From: Cyprinodon diabolis
Taxonomy: Eukaryota > Chordata > Actinopteri > Cyprinodontiformes > Cyprinodontidae
DNA length: 64,000 bases
Assembly: GCA_030533445.1 (NCBI GenBank)
Contig: CM060080.1
Coordinates: 36,346,380-36,410,379 of the forward strand
Direction: 5' to 3'
Shown: in pieces, positions 46,316-59,300 of the stretch
How positions within the stretch are numbered: the stretch's first letter is position 1
Layout: the number at the start of each line of letters is the position of its first letter
Notes under the pieces: generated by a model
Database searches by the model: none
Told to the model about the DNA's origin: nothing
What the model saw: the letters and a program-made list of their open reading frames with translations, nothing else
Program-made: the position numbers and the translations under genes

Positions 46316-46480
46316 GCGCTTTAGAGGGAAAAAAGACAAAAAACAAAGCTGCTACAACTTTATGTCATGACAGTGCGTTTTTGAAATAAAGAAGTCAAGT
46401 AAATAAGATCCAGGTGCAAATTCACATCTTTAACGCCGCGCTGGAGACAGTTTAGCCAAAGCGCTCACGGCCGGAGGCTG
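45075..46480 (-). other. stard9: Predicted stard9 3' UTR
   Basis: This follows the stop codon at 46481-46483. On the minus strand AATAAA signals occur at plus positions 45743-45748 and 45075-45080, so the transcript could end near either. No exon or repeat apart from a (TA)n run at 46276-46311. Confidence 0.4.
46276..46311. repeat. (TA)n microsatellite
   Basis: About 17 TA units, in the predicted stard9 3' UTR. Confidence 0.95.
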
Positions 46481-46582
46481 TTATGATGCAAGGAGAGCAT
46501 CCAGATCAGCGATGACAGCTGACTGTCTCCTGGCAACCGTCTTCAAGAGCCGCTGAGGAAACGATGGAGAGCCGAGGTCCAC
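46481..46582 (-). CDS. stard9: stard9 last coding exon (START C-terminal helix, stop)
   Basis: A 102 bp coding part with acceptor ATGAACAG|GTGGAC and stop TAA at 46481-46483. It encodes [20 protein letters not shown] then [13 protein letters not shown], the long C-terminal helix that closes the START pocket. Confidence 0.87.
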   Translation of the reverse strand: MDLGSPSFPQRLLKTVARRQSAVIADLDALLAS

Positions 46583-49500
46583 CTGTTCATGGAAAACAAA
46601 AAGCAGGGTTGACGGCTTCATTCATAAAAGATCATGTTTCTTTTCAAAGTCAGATTTCTGGCAAGTGTTAGATATTTCCTTTCCTTTTTTTTTTTAGACA
46701 CAGCTTCAATGCATCCACTCGTTTGTTGTGTCTGACTCAGCAGCTACAGCTTTAAATGTAAACAGTGGCAGCAATTACATGGAGCTAATCCATAAGCCTT
46801 AGCTCAGTCAAACTAATTTCATTAATAGTGAGAGTCTTGCCAATAGTGGGCTATAAACTCAATGTGCTGTAGATCAGCACTGCAGGTCAATATTGGATCC
46901 TCTGCCTATAAAACCCAAGCTGGGCACTCTTATTTCCTGGTATTTACTACTTTCCTACTATATCAAATCATAGTTACTTAATAATAAACTCTGTAAAAGA
47001 TCAATGACTTCAAGATCAGTTCAGCCTCATGTTTCCAGGATTATAGCAAATATGAGGAGAAAAAGCAGTATCAATATTTTGAACAACGATTCTATCCCTT
47101 TACTCTGTGACATAGCAACCACCAATGTTTATGCCTCTTACTGGGATTTTGAGTTATAGACCAGCATAAAGTGGTGCATGATTGTGAAGGAAACACAATG
47201 CTGCACATCTGATTAAGAACTTCTAGGTTAATACTTAAAAAAAAACCTTTAACCTGCGATTACAGGTGTATTTCCACCTGCTTTCCACATCTAGAGTCTG
47301 AAATTACTGTTAATTTGTGAAAAAAGCTTAAGCTCAGTCAGAGATGATGAGAGCCTGTGAGCAGGACATTTTAATGGTGTTTCCACAAATGTCCAAGCAA
47401 ATTAAGCTCTGACTAGAGGAGTGGGTGGCCTGGTGGTTAGAGTAGGGCACTTGTGCTCTGAAATGGTTGCAAGTATCTGGTTTGATCCCCACAGCCTGCA
47501 CTCTGGGTCCCTGAGCTGTTTCACCCCACAGAGTGATTTTTACTGGTCTTAGCTAAATATGTCCCCTAGTTTGCTAACATATTAGGTACAAGTCAGAGAA
47601 CAGAGGATCTCATGCTGCCCTAAACATGTAGCTTCCCTGGGCGGCTGCCCACAGTGTGCATATCACAAAACGCCACTGAAAGTGCAAAGTTTGGGATTGA
47701 ATATATAGAATTTTATTTTATTTTTTAAAAGTTTTTGTGGCACTAGTGGCTTTTTTTTTTCAACAGTAGACTGACAGGAAAGGTGGTATGAGAGAGGGGG
47801 AGAGACATGCGACAAAGGACCACAGGTCGGATTCGAACCCAGGTCGACCACGTCGAGGACTACGGCCTCTGTACAAGGGTCGTGCGTGCTAATCGCTGCT
47901 CCACCTGCACGTCTGAATATAATGTATATAACAGTGTTGCACAAGTGCTGGTGTGTTTCTCTATTTGTAAATTTTATTTGGCTAAGTAGTGTTAAACTGG
48001 ACGTTTTGCATGTCTTTGAATTAACTTCCCTAGCAGATGTGCTGAATCTTTCCTGTGAGGTTAAATAAGTATCTGAACACTTATAAAGAAACAGTACAGT
48101 ACTTGTCACATTTGCCCGAAGGTTGAAGGAAATTAGGCTCCTACTTTCCTTACTTTCTGCTGTAAATGTATAGGAAAACTAGAGTTTGTCCCGCATAATC
48201 CTGGAAGTGGAAAGAATTTACACGTTGGTCTCTTCTTTTCTCTATTTTTTTAAAAACTCTTCAGGCTTTGGAAAAGCAAATTCAGGGGTTGACGTTAAGG
48301 ATTTTTACCACTTGCCCTTTGGGCAAGTGACTTTCACATTTCATTTCCCCAGAAACAATTTTTACTTGCCCAGTATAATGTTTGATAAATATAGTTCCTA
48401 ATATTCATTTTTATATATATATATCAATGAAACATGTTTGTTTTTTTAAATGTTTTTTGTAATTCAGTATTTTTTAAGTTTACAGGTTCCTGGTGTGTAT
48501 CTGCATGCGTCAGATAATGAACTCAAGCCTACATTACCGTGTTAACATGCTTTTCAATCCTTCCTGCACATTCTTTTCAAACTAAACTTTGCTTTAAACT
48601 GTTTTGTGCTTGGAAAAATATAAATTGTAATGTTAAAAATCAAAAAAAAAGTTGACAGGTTAAAAACTTAAGATAAATCACAAGACAGAAGTGAATGTCA
48701 CAAACGAATAACTTTTATTTTAGAGTCACGGTATGTTTATAAAAGATAATACTATTAATATAATGTGACTTTTCTAGAGAATCATTATACATAGTTATTT
48801 TATTCAGGGTTTCCACAGTCTTACATCATTTCAGAATTCCCTGACTTTTACCTGACTCAGGATTAGTTTTCCCTGACAAAATAAATGCAGCAACAGGACA
48901 ATAATAATAACATAACAGGTCACCAATTTAACATGTTTAGCTCAATAACATTTAAATGCACCTCTCCAATGTCTAAGAGAAAAAAATTAATTAAAATTTT
49001 TTTAATGTATGACATGCATCACTGTACAGAAGACTGCCATATGATAGCGCTTTCTAGCTTGTTTGTCGTTTTGGTAACTACATCAAAATTACCGCTAGGT
49101 GGACAAAAATCAAGCCATCTGGCGGAAAATCACCCGTCTTTTACAAATCACGCGAGAATGTGAACAAAACAACAAAAATGGCGCTGGCAATGCTTCTGGG
49201 TCGTTTTCATCGAATGTCGGTGATAAATAATTTTTTTTGCGATCATTGCACTTGCCCGGTGGGCTATGCAATGAAATTTGTACTCTCCCAACAATAAAAA
49301 CTACTTGCCCCAGGAGATCGGGCGATGGTTAACATCGAGCAATGAAATTGGATTTTTTTTTTTTTTATTAAGAACTGGCTTGATGGTGAGACAATTATAC
49401 TAATATTAATTATGCTCTATTTTATGTATGTATCTCACATAAAATCCATAACCATACAGGAGGAATGAATACTTGCTTGTACCAATAAATGACTAATATA

Positions 49501-52500
49501 TCTGACCTGAAGCAAGTAGACGACTCTGGTCAGCTCCTGTTCCCCACGTATCACCGGCTGCAGGATCCAGCAGCTGGGCAGCATCTCCCCACGGATGGCG
49601 TCAACACTGGGACGAGGCAGAGACTCCTCAAACACAGACTGCATAGCCAGGATACCTAAACCAGCCTGAGTGAGAGAGAAGAAACCATCATTAAACAGCC
49701 TGTAAAGCCCTTTTGATCGGCAGAGGGAACTCTTCCAACACCCAGAACAACAAGTTGACATGGTTTGTTCTGCAAGTACCGCCTCTGGGTCAGTGTCATT
49801 CATGCTTTCTGTTCAGTGAGCGTGAGGTGTCTGTAAAGTGCACGCTGTACCTATTGTGGAAGGAACAACTCTACAGGCTGCCACTGCTGTTTGCATGGTA
49901 TCTAACCTGAGGAAATTGAGTGTTTTATTTACCGTAAAGCGTGCCACTGCTTCCAGAGCTTAACTGACCTCAGCACAAAGAAGAGCAGATGTAATGATTC
50001 CGCCATTCGGGTGGAATTTGCAGCTTACCTGTTTCGACTGAGTGCTGATGCAGCAGAAGTCCCGCGGCTGGCTGAGGTGGCAGGCAGACGGATCTGTTAA
50101 AATGTAAACTGAACAAAAAACCACAGATGTATAAAATATATTAGAAGTAAATCACAATTGTTATGTTTCTAAGTTTAATTTCTGTATAAAAGAATACATT
50201 TAGGACAAAAAGTTAGTTCTCGAAAATAAACCTTAGAAGTTTCTTAAAATGTTATTTATGCAACTTTTCTTTTCATAGTTCAAGTTAAAACCACTATGTT
50301 TAATGTATTCTATTGGGATTTTATGGAACAGACCAACAAAAAGCTGTGCAGGGTGCTGCAGGTGGAAAAGCAAATCTGGTTTTGCGCTACAATAATCTTG
50401 TCAGTAATGAGTGTGAGCGCACTGTGGGCCTAAAGACAAAATATATAAATATTATGCATATAAGAATTTCACTAAAGGATCAAAAAAACATCCATACCAA
50501 GCTAAGTTCTTATTTGCATTCAGGGACCTTATAGTGAGTTCTTTTTTGCTTTTAATTTCCTTAGTTAAGGCCTTATCACAGTTTTACAGCTAATAGATCT
50601 ACGTGTGCTTCGTCTAAACAGCTATTAAATTCTGTAAGAGGATGTAAGCCAGACCGGATAAGGTTGTGGGCTCACCCAGCTGAGTGCTGTCATCTAGTGG
50701 TCGAGTCCACACAGAGCGAACTGACTGGTTATACATGTGGCTCTTGGACGTCTGGTTGATTATGTTCCACAAAGAGTCCATTGGTCGTTCCACCTCCCCA
50801 GCCCCGAGAAAACCATGGACAGAGGGACTGGGGGAACTCTTGTAGTATGCCTGAACTCCACGTTCTTCTCCTTGGTGACTAAAGAAACACAGAGCTAAAG
50901 CATTAGCAGGTTTAAGTCAGGCTGCATGCACAAGTAAATCTTTCAGTTTACTTTACAACGGGCCCCAAAGTTTGATTGTATTTTAAAAATGGTTCATCAG
51001 AAGCAGGGGTGGAAAGTAACGAATTACATTTACTCACGTTACTGTAATTGAGTACTTTTTATGAGTAATTTGTAATTTTCTGAGTAATTTTTGAAATGTG
51101 TAATTTTTTACTTTTACTCGAGTAAATTTTAATTTAAGTAGTTTTACTTCGCTACATTTATAACCCCCTCATGTTACTGAGTAAAAAAAAATACTGATGG
51201 TGAAAAAATTAAATGCGGCTGGAAATTTAAACCCCTGTGTCACAGAACCGACACATAATCGCCATTAAAAAATAGAAGAAGACTTGTGACTTTTTACAGC
51301 ACTTTATTTACACAATTCAAACATATAAGCAATTGATATAAAAACAAGTGTCCGTTAAAAATCACTATTAAAGTAAAACAAGTGTCAGTTAAAACCATTA
51401 AATGAGGAGCTTGTTAATAACAGTGGGATCCTGTTGCGTTTTAGTTTGATTTCTGGTATCTTTTGGGCATTTAATTTTATGTGCATTTTGAAAACTTTAA
51501 AATGTAGTTTAAATTTCTTTACAGTATTCCTATCATGGTGTTGTCTGTTGGACAGTAGGATTGAAAATTGTTTGCACTTTATGGTTCAGGTTGTGACTGT
51601 TCTTGTGCTATGAGGAAGTATGTTCTTTAGCCCAGCTGATCTTTTGCAAGTGTGGATGTCCACTGAAATACGCCTTGAAATTATTTAAAACACCTTGTGG
51701 TCATCCTTTTTTGCATTAAATAACTCAAAGTAACTAAGTAACTTTTAATCAAAGTACATTTTAAATGAAGTAATTTTGTACTTTTACTTGAGTAAATTTT
51801 GAGATGGGTAATTTTACTTTTACTCTGAGTAAAATTTAGGCAAAGTAAAGATACTTTCCACCTCTGATCAGAAGATGCTCACCTCCATCCAGCTGAGGCT
51901 TTTCCCTTGCAGAGGTTTCCCAAATCCCCCATAGAAGCAACTCGGACCTGTCGAGTAAGAATCTGTCAACAAAAGTCTGCACAAATAATCACACCCAATG
52001 TCTTTTTTGTCTTTAAATATTACTACAAAATTAATTAACAGATGTGTTCATTTCTTAATGTGTATTCAAATGCATATGATTAAATAGGCTACATAGTGTA
52101 AGAGCATCTCTCATTTGGTGCGACTAAAATTATTCCAACACAGCCTGAATGGTCTGGGCTATTTTTCATTTAATAGCTTTTAAAGGGTTCTTTCTTATTT
52201 TCCTGACAAATAAAACCCCCAAACATAAAGTAGACGTTTTGAATCCTGTGACTTTATTAGCTTTGATCCAAACCTCAGAGGCAGAAGCACAGTTTGAAAA
52301 CACATGACACACTCAGCAGTAGGATATTTTTTAAGGCACCAGATGTGACTTTAATTAAAATATTCTCTAGATGTCCTCACACCCGTTAAAGTTAATTTAA
52401 TCCACTGATTCTAAAATTTTTTATTTATTACTTATAAGTACTTGTTTCCCAGATTTTCTTAAGGTTTAAACTGTTTTATCGTGAAATTCTTTTTTTATTT

Positions 52501-53254
52501 TTCCGGTTCTTTGTAATTTGAGCACGGCGTATTATTTGACCCTCCTTAAATAGTTGTTGGGTCTTATCTGGAAGTTTCACGTCTAGTACTGGGCCATTTC
52601 ACCGCATTTTTATTTTGTATCTTAAAAACTCTAATCGGGAAAGTTTAGATCAATGTTAAAGGTATACTGGATGATTTTTGCAAATTTTTTAAAAGACCCA
52701 CCCTCTCCACTTCAAATACATTTTTACATGCACAACCATGTACCCGCTCCTGAGAGGGAACGCCTATTAAACGTGTGTGAGAGCGTGCACGATCCCATTT
52801 CTCCTTGTGCACACTCTGTTTAAAGTTACTGTTAGCATCGCTAGCATCGATAAATTTTCTTATCTGTGTACGAGAAGGCAGGTCATTGTCGGCAGCCAGA
52901 TATAGGGTTAGGTAAAAAATGTAAATGAACACGTAGGACGGCATTACGTAAATATATCACCAGAATGATTGACAATTAGGAGGAGCACTTATTTTGATGA
53001 TCCACCCGTAAAAAGAACATCCCCCCACTCTATCTTTAAATAGGGACTATTAGAAGAATGGAAATCTGGCTCTAATAGCTTAATGCATCCAGTACAATTT
53101 TTACACACAATCATTCCTCTATCAGTTGTCATTCAGTAAATTCTATAAGAAAAATAAAAAGCTCTGTTTGGGGGGAAAAAAACTAGAGACACATTTGGAA
53201 AGTAAAAACAAATTCAACAGCAGCAAAGGTTCTGTTTTGTAGACTTCTAAGAAG

Positions 53255-53320
<66 letters not shown>

Positions 53321-56300
53321 CTTTAACAATTACCATCCAATCGGATTCTTTATATAGAAATTGTGATGTACAGTATTGTATAAGCAGAAAAAAATGGAAA
53401 CAAATCAAAATATATTTTCTTTTAACTACCTCAGCCAGAGCCTGGCTGATGAGGGTGGAAGTGATGTCATGATAGGCTGTAGATATGGAAGAGGCAGAGC
53501 CAAAGGAGGCGGCACGCTGCCGTACAGGAACAGGCGGCGACGGAGAAGAAGTCATCAATGGCTCAAAGCTACTAACGGGCACCTCAAGCCGTACGTCTGA
53601 TAAAACACAATCATGGTAAAGAGGAATATAAGCAAAGAGAAAACATAGGGGAAAATGAAAATAAAGACACAGGCCACCAGATACAACCCAGGCTATATCT
53701 GTCTGGAGAAAACGTAGTTACCCTGAGCTGACAGCCATGTTTTCTTTGATTTCACACTCTGAAAACCACAGACAGGAGGACGTGTCCTAAGCCTCAGTCC
53801 CTCGCCTTGGACCCCAACAATCTGTCAACAGAAAACACAAAAAAAAAACATGTCCTAGTTTTATATATTAAAGTAAAAAAATACAACAAGGATCGACAAC
53901 TTCTAAAAAGGAATCTGTGCAAACCTGTTGATTGAACAGCGGCCTGTTGAAAGGCTGTGGTTGAGTGGTGTTGCCGCTGTTGTATCCAGACGTTGGTCCA
54001 GAGGACAGACTCAGACTGGAGCCGGTGCACAAAGTGCTGTTGCTGATCATTGTACGATGCTTCAGGTCGTCCTGAGAAAATCCAGCAAACATTTTACAAT
54101 TTTCATGAATCCCACAATATCTGACAAACATAGATTACATTTATTATCCAAGTTTTAACAATCTGCTTCAGTCTAAATCAAACAATTTGGACAGATGGGC
54201 TTTGCAGGATTATGGTAAGAAACCAAAAAAGTATAAAATCACAATTTAAATGTGATCATTAGTATAGAGATAAATGTTATTATCCACAGAAAAGCTTCTC
54301 GCAGGCTGCCAACATTACTAAAGGAATCTTTGGCTGCTGTGTTCAGCTAATGACCACACTGTCATATTACACCAAGAGGACGTTAATTATGATCCTGCCA
54401 GTCAGGACATGAAAACTGACCTTTATTCCCTGGGAGAGAGTCTGCTTCTGTATCCTCTGTTTCTCCAGCTCGGTCCTCTCTCTTAGCCGCTCCCGCGCCT
54501 TAGCGATCTCCGTCCTGGCTTCCTCTCGGGCTCGGCTATAGTCCCGCAGCAGCTGCTCAATGTCAGGTGGATGCTGTCCTTCTCCTCTTAGGGGATCTGG
54601 AAAACTGTCACACAGATGATTTTCTTAAAAAACTAATTTTGTTTTCTCTAGATGCATTACTTAAAGCTATATAAGTTAACTTAAAAAGAGATGTGCTCAT
54701 CTCAACAGACAAATGAGAGTTATTCTATTAAGGCTTTAAAGTGCACACCTTGTGCTGTCTACGACTTCTCTGTGCTGTAGTTGGTGGTCTGCCTTGCTGC
54801 CGTTGCATGTAGGTATGGCTTCTCGTGGAGGGGGATGTTTGCCTGGGCTCAGACTGCGAGCTCTTCGATAAGTCTGGAGGTGCTCCTCCCTCTCCCGCCT
54901 TAAAGCATCAATGCTCCGGCGGTGCCTGAGAGGATCAGGAAATTAAAGTGCTTTAAAGAAAAAGAACATGTCTGAGCTGAATCTGCAGCACAGATTTTAC
55001 CGCGTTACCTAAATGTGTGGGTGGATGTAAGCGGTGCAGGATGTCACGCATCAAAACAAGAGTCTTTGTCTAGCCTACTTTTGATCAAGACATTTTTCTG
55101 ATGAGCTGGGAGTCAGAATGAAGAATTTGTATTTTATAAATTGCAGCACATTCTGTTAGCATATCACATAATGGTTGTAACACAGTGGAGCCAAGAGTAA
55201 TGTTTTAGTTCACTAATAAGAGAAGTTTTCCAACCTGGAATTTTCTCCCCTCTTATCAGGAAGGACACAAAGTAATGCATTTTATAAGATCAAAAGAGAA
55301 TGAACAATGGTTTGCAAATTTATTTGGAAACAACAGTCTGAGTCATGCATTTGCACTTAGGCTCTAGTATTGTTCTTGCTGGAGAAAATCATCCCAAAAG
55401 CATGCTGCCACATTTAACAGTAGAAAAAAGTTCATGTTGGCATGCAGAGTTTCCAAATAGGGACAGCTAAATTGATCTTATAAATGCTTAATACGAATCC
55501 CTGATATTTCTGCCATTTTCCTGGACATTTGTACATATGTGCAGGCTCCATTATTAATTTAGTTTACTCTAAATGTAAATTTGAATTCAGGTGTATTAAA
55601 CCTTTCAGATTAAAAGTGAATATATAAACCGGTCCATGCAGCATGAATACCTTAGGAGATCACCGTAAGTCATTGCTCTCTACCTAAACGGGTGTCTCTT
55701 GGTCCTCACCTGTCATACAGCTGTTGTTTGGTTGCAGGTGAAGTCAGCGGCTGTAGCTCCTCTTTGGACCTTGGGGACAGCATCTTTAACAGCGCGTCCG
55801 TCTCTCCCAGCCCATAATGCAGCTTTGCCTCCGTCAGCTCCACGGTCAGAGGTGTCAGGCTCGTACTGAGGCTGACAGTGGCCATCACCCGCTCTCTCTC
55901 CTCCCGCAGCTTCTGTATCTCTAGCGATCTTCTGTCGCTGTGTGCCTCCAGGTTTGAATCCGTGCTCTCCATCTTGTCCCATTCAGCATAGCCTCTGTAG
56001 TCTTTGGTAGGCGCTGTTTTTGTCATTTTGTTTGAGCGTTGTGATTGTCCATTCTGACTGACGCCTGACCAGTTGGTGAACTTGTTGTGCAAGGGCAGGT
56101 CGTCTGGGACTCTATGATGATTGTCCCAATTAGAGACAGTTGTGGCGACTTCGGTGTTCACAAGAACTTCCGTACTGCACTCGCTCTGTGCCAGGGATAC
56201 CATGTCATCCTCTTTCAAATGGTTCCTACTGTCACTAGAAGGTATTGGACGCTCTTTATCGATGCAGAAATCTGCAGAAGTACCCATATAGTTGTATTCT

Positions 56301-59300
56301 TGCTGCCCAGGCACATGAGCCTCTCTAAAGGTACGGAAAATGTGACTGGGCCACTCTAAGCTAGCCCCATGGATGTCTCCTTCCTTGCAGCTCATGTTTC
56401 TCTTCTCAAGGTCTGTGTACATACCCAGTGATGATCTAAGGCTTGAGGAACTCTTGCCTAAGTCATGCGGAATTGAACTACTGCCTTCACTGAGCCTCTC
56501 AAGTGATATTTTTTCTGCCTTAGTGGGAAAATAATCTAAATCCTGTGTAGTAGTCTTAGCAGAGGAGAGCGCATCCTCCTTGGAGGGATGGAATGTTTGT
56601 GGATTTTTATGTTTTAGCTGACAATGGATTGAGTGTTTTCTTCTCAGCCTTGAATCTGATCTTGTTCCTGAGGGAAAAATGGGAGATGACGCACGGTCTG
56701 TAAAAGTTGGATGTTCTTTGAAAAAAGCAGGATTGCTTGTGACTGACGTGCCTTGGAAGCACTTTCTTGACGATTTGGAGGTGACGGCTATGTTTCGGTG
56801 GCCCAGTTCCTCGATAGAGCTGTGCTTTGATGGCTGGGAGAAAGCAGATTTCATGTGTGTTTGACAGCCGGCTGCAGTCTTTATGCATGACGATCTGAGA
56901 GGATCATCATCTGACTGGGAAGCAGCAGAGGCATTGAAGCTCAGATCCAGCATCGACTTACTTCCGTTAACATGTTTCTCAACCACTCTGTGCAAACTCT
57001 TGTCTTCAGGGCCAATCACCTTCACTACCACCTTCACTTCATAGGTTTTAGACCGCTCTCTAACTGCTTCATTAATGACAGCTTTAGGTTTTGTTGATGC
57101 TACCAGCTCCTCCTTCTGGATTCCAACATCAGAAGCAGTTTGAGTTGAGTTATTTTTTTTGCTACATCCATTTAGATGGCTGTACGATAAGTTAGACTGT
57201 GAAGCATTGATACTCCTAGGACTGGATTTGCTAACTTCTCCTGTCCTCATCCCCTGGACATCATCCAACAGGTCTGAAGTGCTGTGGATGAGCTTAGAGA
57301 GGTGAGCTGACATGGTTTCCATACTAGCCCACGTTGGGGATTGTTTAATATCCACTTTGTTCCTCTGGGATAAAGGAACGTCAGTGTTGCTTCTTTTGTG
57401 GCGATCCTTCCTCTTCAGACCAGCAATACTGATTGCGTTGACTCTAGGCTCTGTTTGAGTACCATGATCACTCATCCTTCTCCTCTGCACCTGCATTTGG
57501 CCTGGATTTGACTCTTGTTCAGATGAATAAACCAGCATGATTTCATCCACCTGACTTGAATTAACACCAGAACCAGTAACCGGTGCTTTCTGACTGGCAG
57601 CGAGTTGTTCACCAATTCTTTCTCTATAATCCTCAATGCTGCTAAGTGTACTGGAGAGCCCCTTGTTGGTGGCGTACGTGCTCAGGTGCGAGTTAAAAGG
57701 AGAGTTTTGCCCGTTCAAATCGTTATCAGCACTGGAGCATCTAACCATACGTTTCTCAGAGGTGTTCAGGAGAGGGGATTTACAGGAAAGGTCCGCAGCG
57801 CTCCCAAACACTGGAGTCTTATAGCAGTGTTGGTTTGAATCGCTGTGTTGCCATTGGTGAACAAAAGGGTTGATGTCACTCGATGCGAAATGGATAGGAG
57901 AGTCCTGGCAGTGTGATTTATGTTGCTTGGCGTTTTGGCAACTAAATTCTGCATCCTTCCTCTGGGATGCTGTGTGAGGAGTTGAAGAGTGCCTTGCTGG
58001 GATAAAAAGTCTGTTAAATTGTTTACTTTCAGCAGGATTCTCCTGAAAGATTTCCATCTTACATTTGCTTGTAGATTCCAACTTGCAATGATACCTCTGT
58101 CTCCCTTCCCTCTCCTCATCATCCTCATCTGATGACTTTAGAGAAGAGTCAGAAGAAGAAGAAGGGCGAGTTTTGACATCACATTTTCTGAGCCTCTTTG
58201 TCTTGATTTTTTTCTTCTTAAGAGCTAGGCCACCTGATGGGTTTACAGCTGCCTCTTTGGACAGGACAAAAGATTCGGCCTGTGTTATAGTGAGATCTTC
58301 AGCAGGAGAAATACTTTTGGAGTTTAACTCCCGCACATGTATTTTATCATTTTGGTAGAAACGGAAAGCCTCTACCCCTTTATCAGTTTTGGTTAAACCG
58401 AGGTCTGTGATGTTTATTTGATGGCCTTCAATGAAGTGGCTGTGGGAATTTGGACGTCCGTCCTTTGAATTCATTCTGACATCGGAGGCTGTGTTCTCTG
58501 CATAAATTAGCCGAGAACAGGGCTGATCCTGTGCTGCAATAGGTTTGCCTCCCGCCTTGGGGCCGAGTTCAACATTTTCTCCAAGGACAGGAGAAAATGT
58601 CATGTGGTTACAGAAGTGTTTGTCAGATTTTACCTGATGTGTTAAGCTTTCTGCTGCAGATATGCCAGCGTTGGATGGGATTACCTGAATAATCTGTGGC
58701 GGGTTTTGCTGGGATGAATAACTGTAAGTCTTTGCAGCGTCACGTATGAGATTAATACTGACGTCTGATTCAGGAGAGCAGCGGTTCTCATTGTAACTTG
58801 AAGAGGAAGCTGTTTCATGCATACATCTCCGAGGCTGCAGATTTGAGTGCTGAGCTTTAAGTTCAGGAATGAGATCGGCATCAAAATCCTGAATCAGAAT
58901 CTGAACAGGGGAGGATGTTACTTTGCATGTAGCTTCATCAGTTATTATACAAGCAAGGGAATTTTTCCCCTTTGGGTTTTCTACGCATTTGAGGCCAGTA
59001 CTCTGATCTACAGGCGAATAGGATTCCAAATGCTCCTTTGTGACTAATGTATGCACGTCTGCACGGATTTTTCCGTCTTTCATGTCAGTTTTCCTCTCAT
59101 CTCTCAGTTGGTCATCTTTCCATCTACTTTTATTACAATCCAAGTTAAAATGACCCGGAGATGACAAAGCACCCAGACTGTGACTTTTGCTGATCCCTCC
59201 TGGTGATTCCATGTGCTCTTTTATCACTTCAGAGATTCTTAGATCAATGGCACTGCAAATTGCTTCTGACCTGCACATGTGCTTTGTTTTCTCTTGACGT

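Larger units (their letters stand above)
46583..49506 (-). other. Last stard9 intron, repeat-rich
   Basis: A 2.9 kb intron holding two tRNA-derived SINE-like elements (47.4 and 47.8 kb), a decayed dispersed-repeat fragment at about 47.09-47.25 kb and a possible 1 kb DNA transposon (48.28-49.34 kb). No exon seen. Confidence 0.6.
51948..53429 (-). other. stard9 intron with TTAA element and TA repeat
   Basis: Contains the TTAA-flanked element at 52656-53039 and a (TA)n run at 53256-53319; otherwise plain AT-rich intron. Confidence 0.6.

Noticed and set aside
47820..47910. Functional tRNA gene
   Set aside because: B-box and A-box-like words are present, but I could not form the acceptor and anticodon stems; SINE-like context instead.
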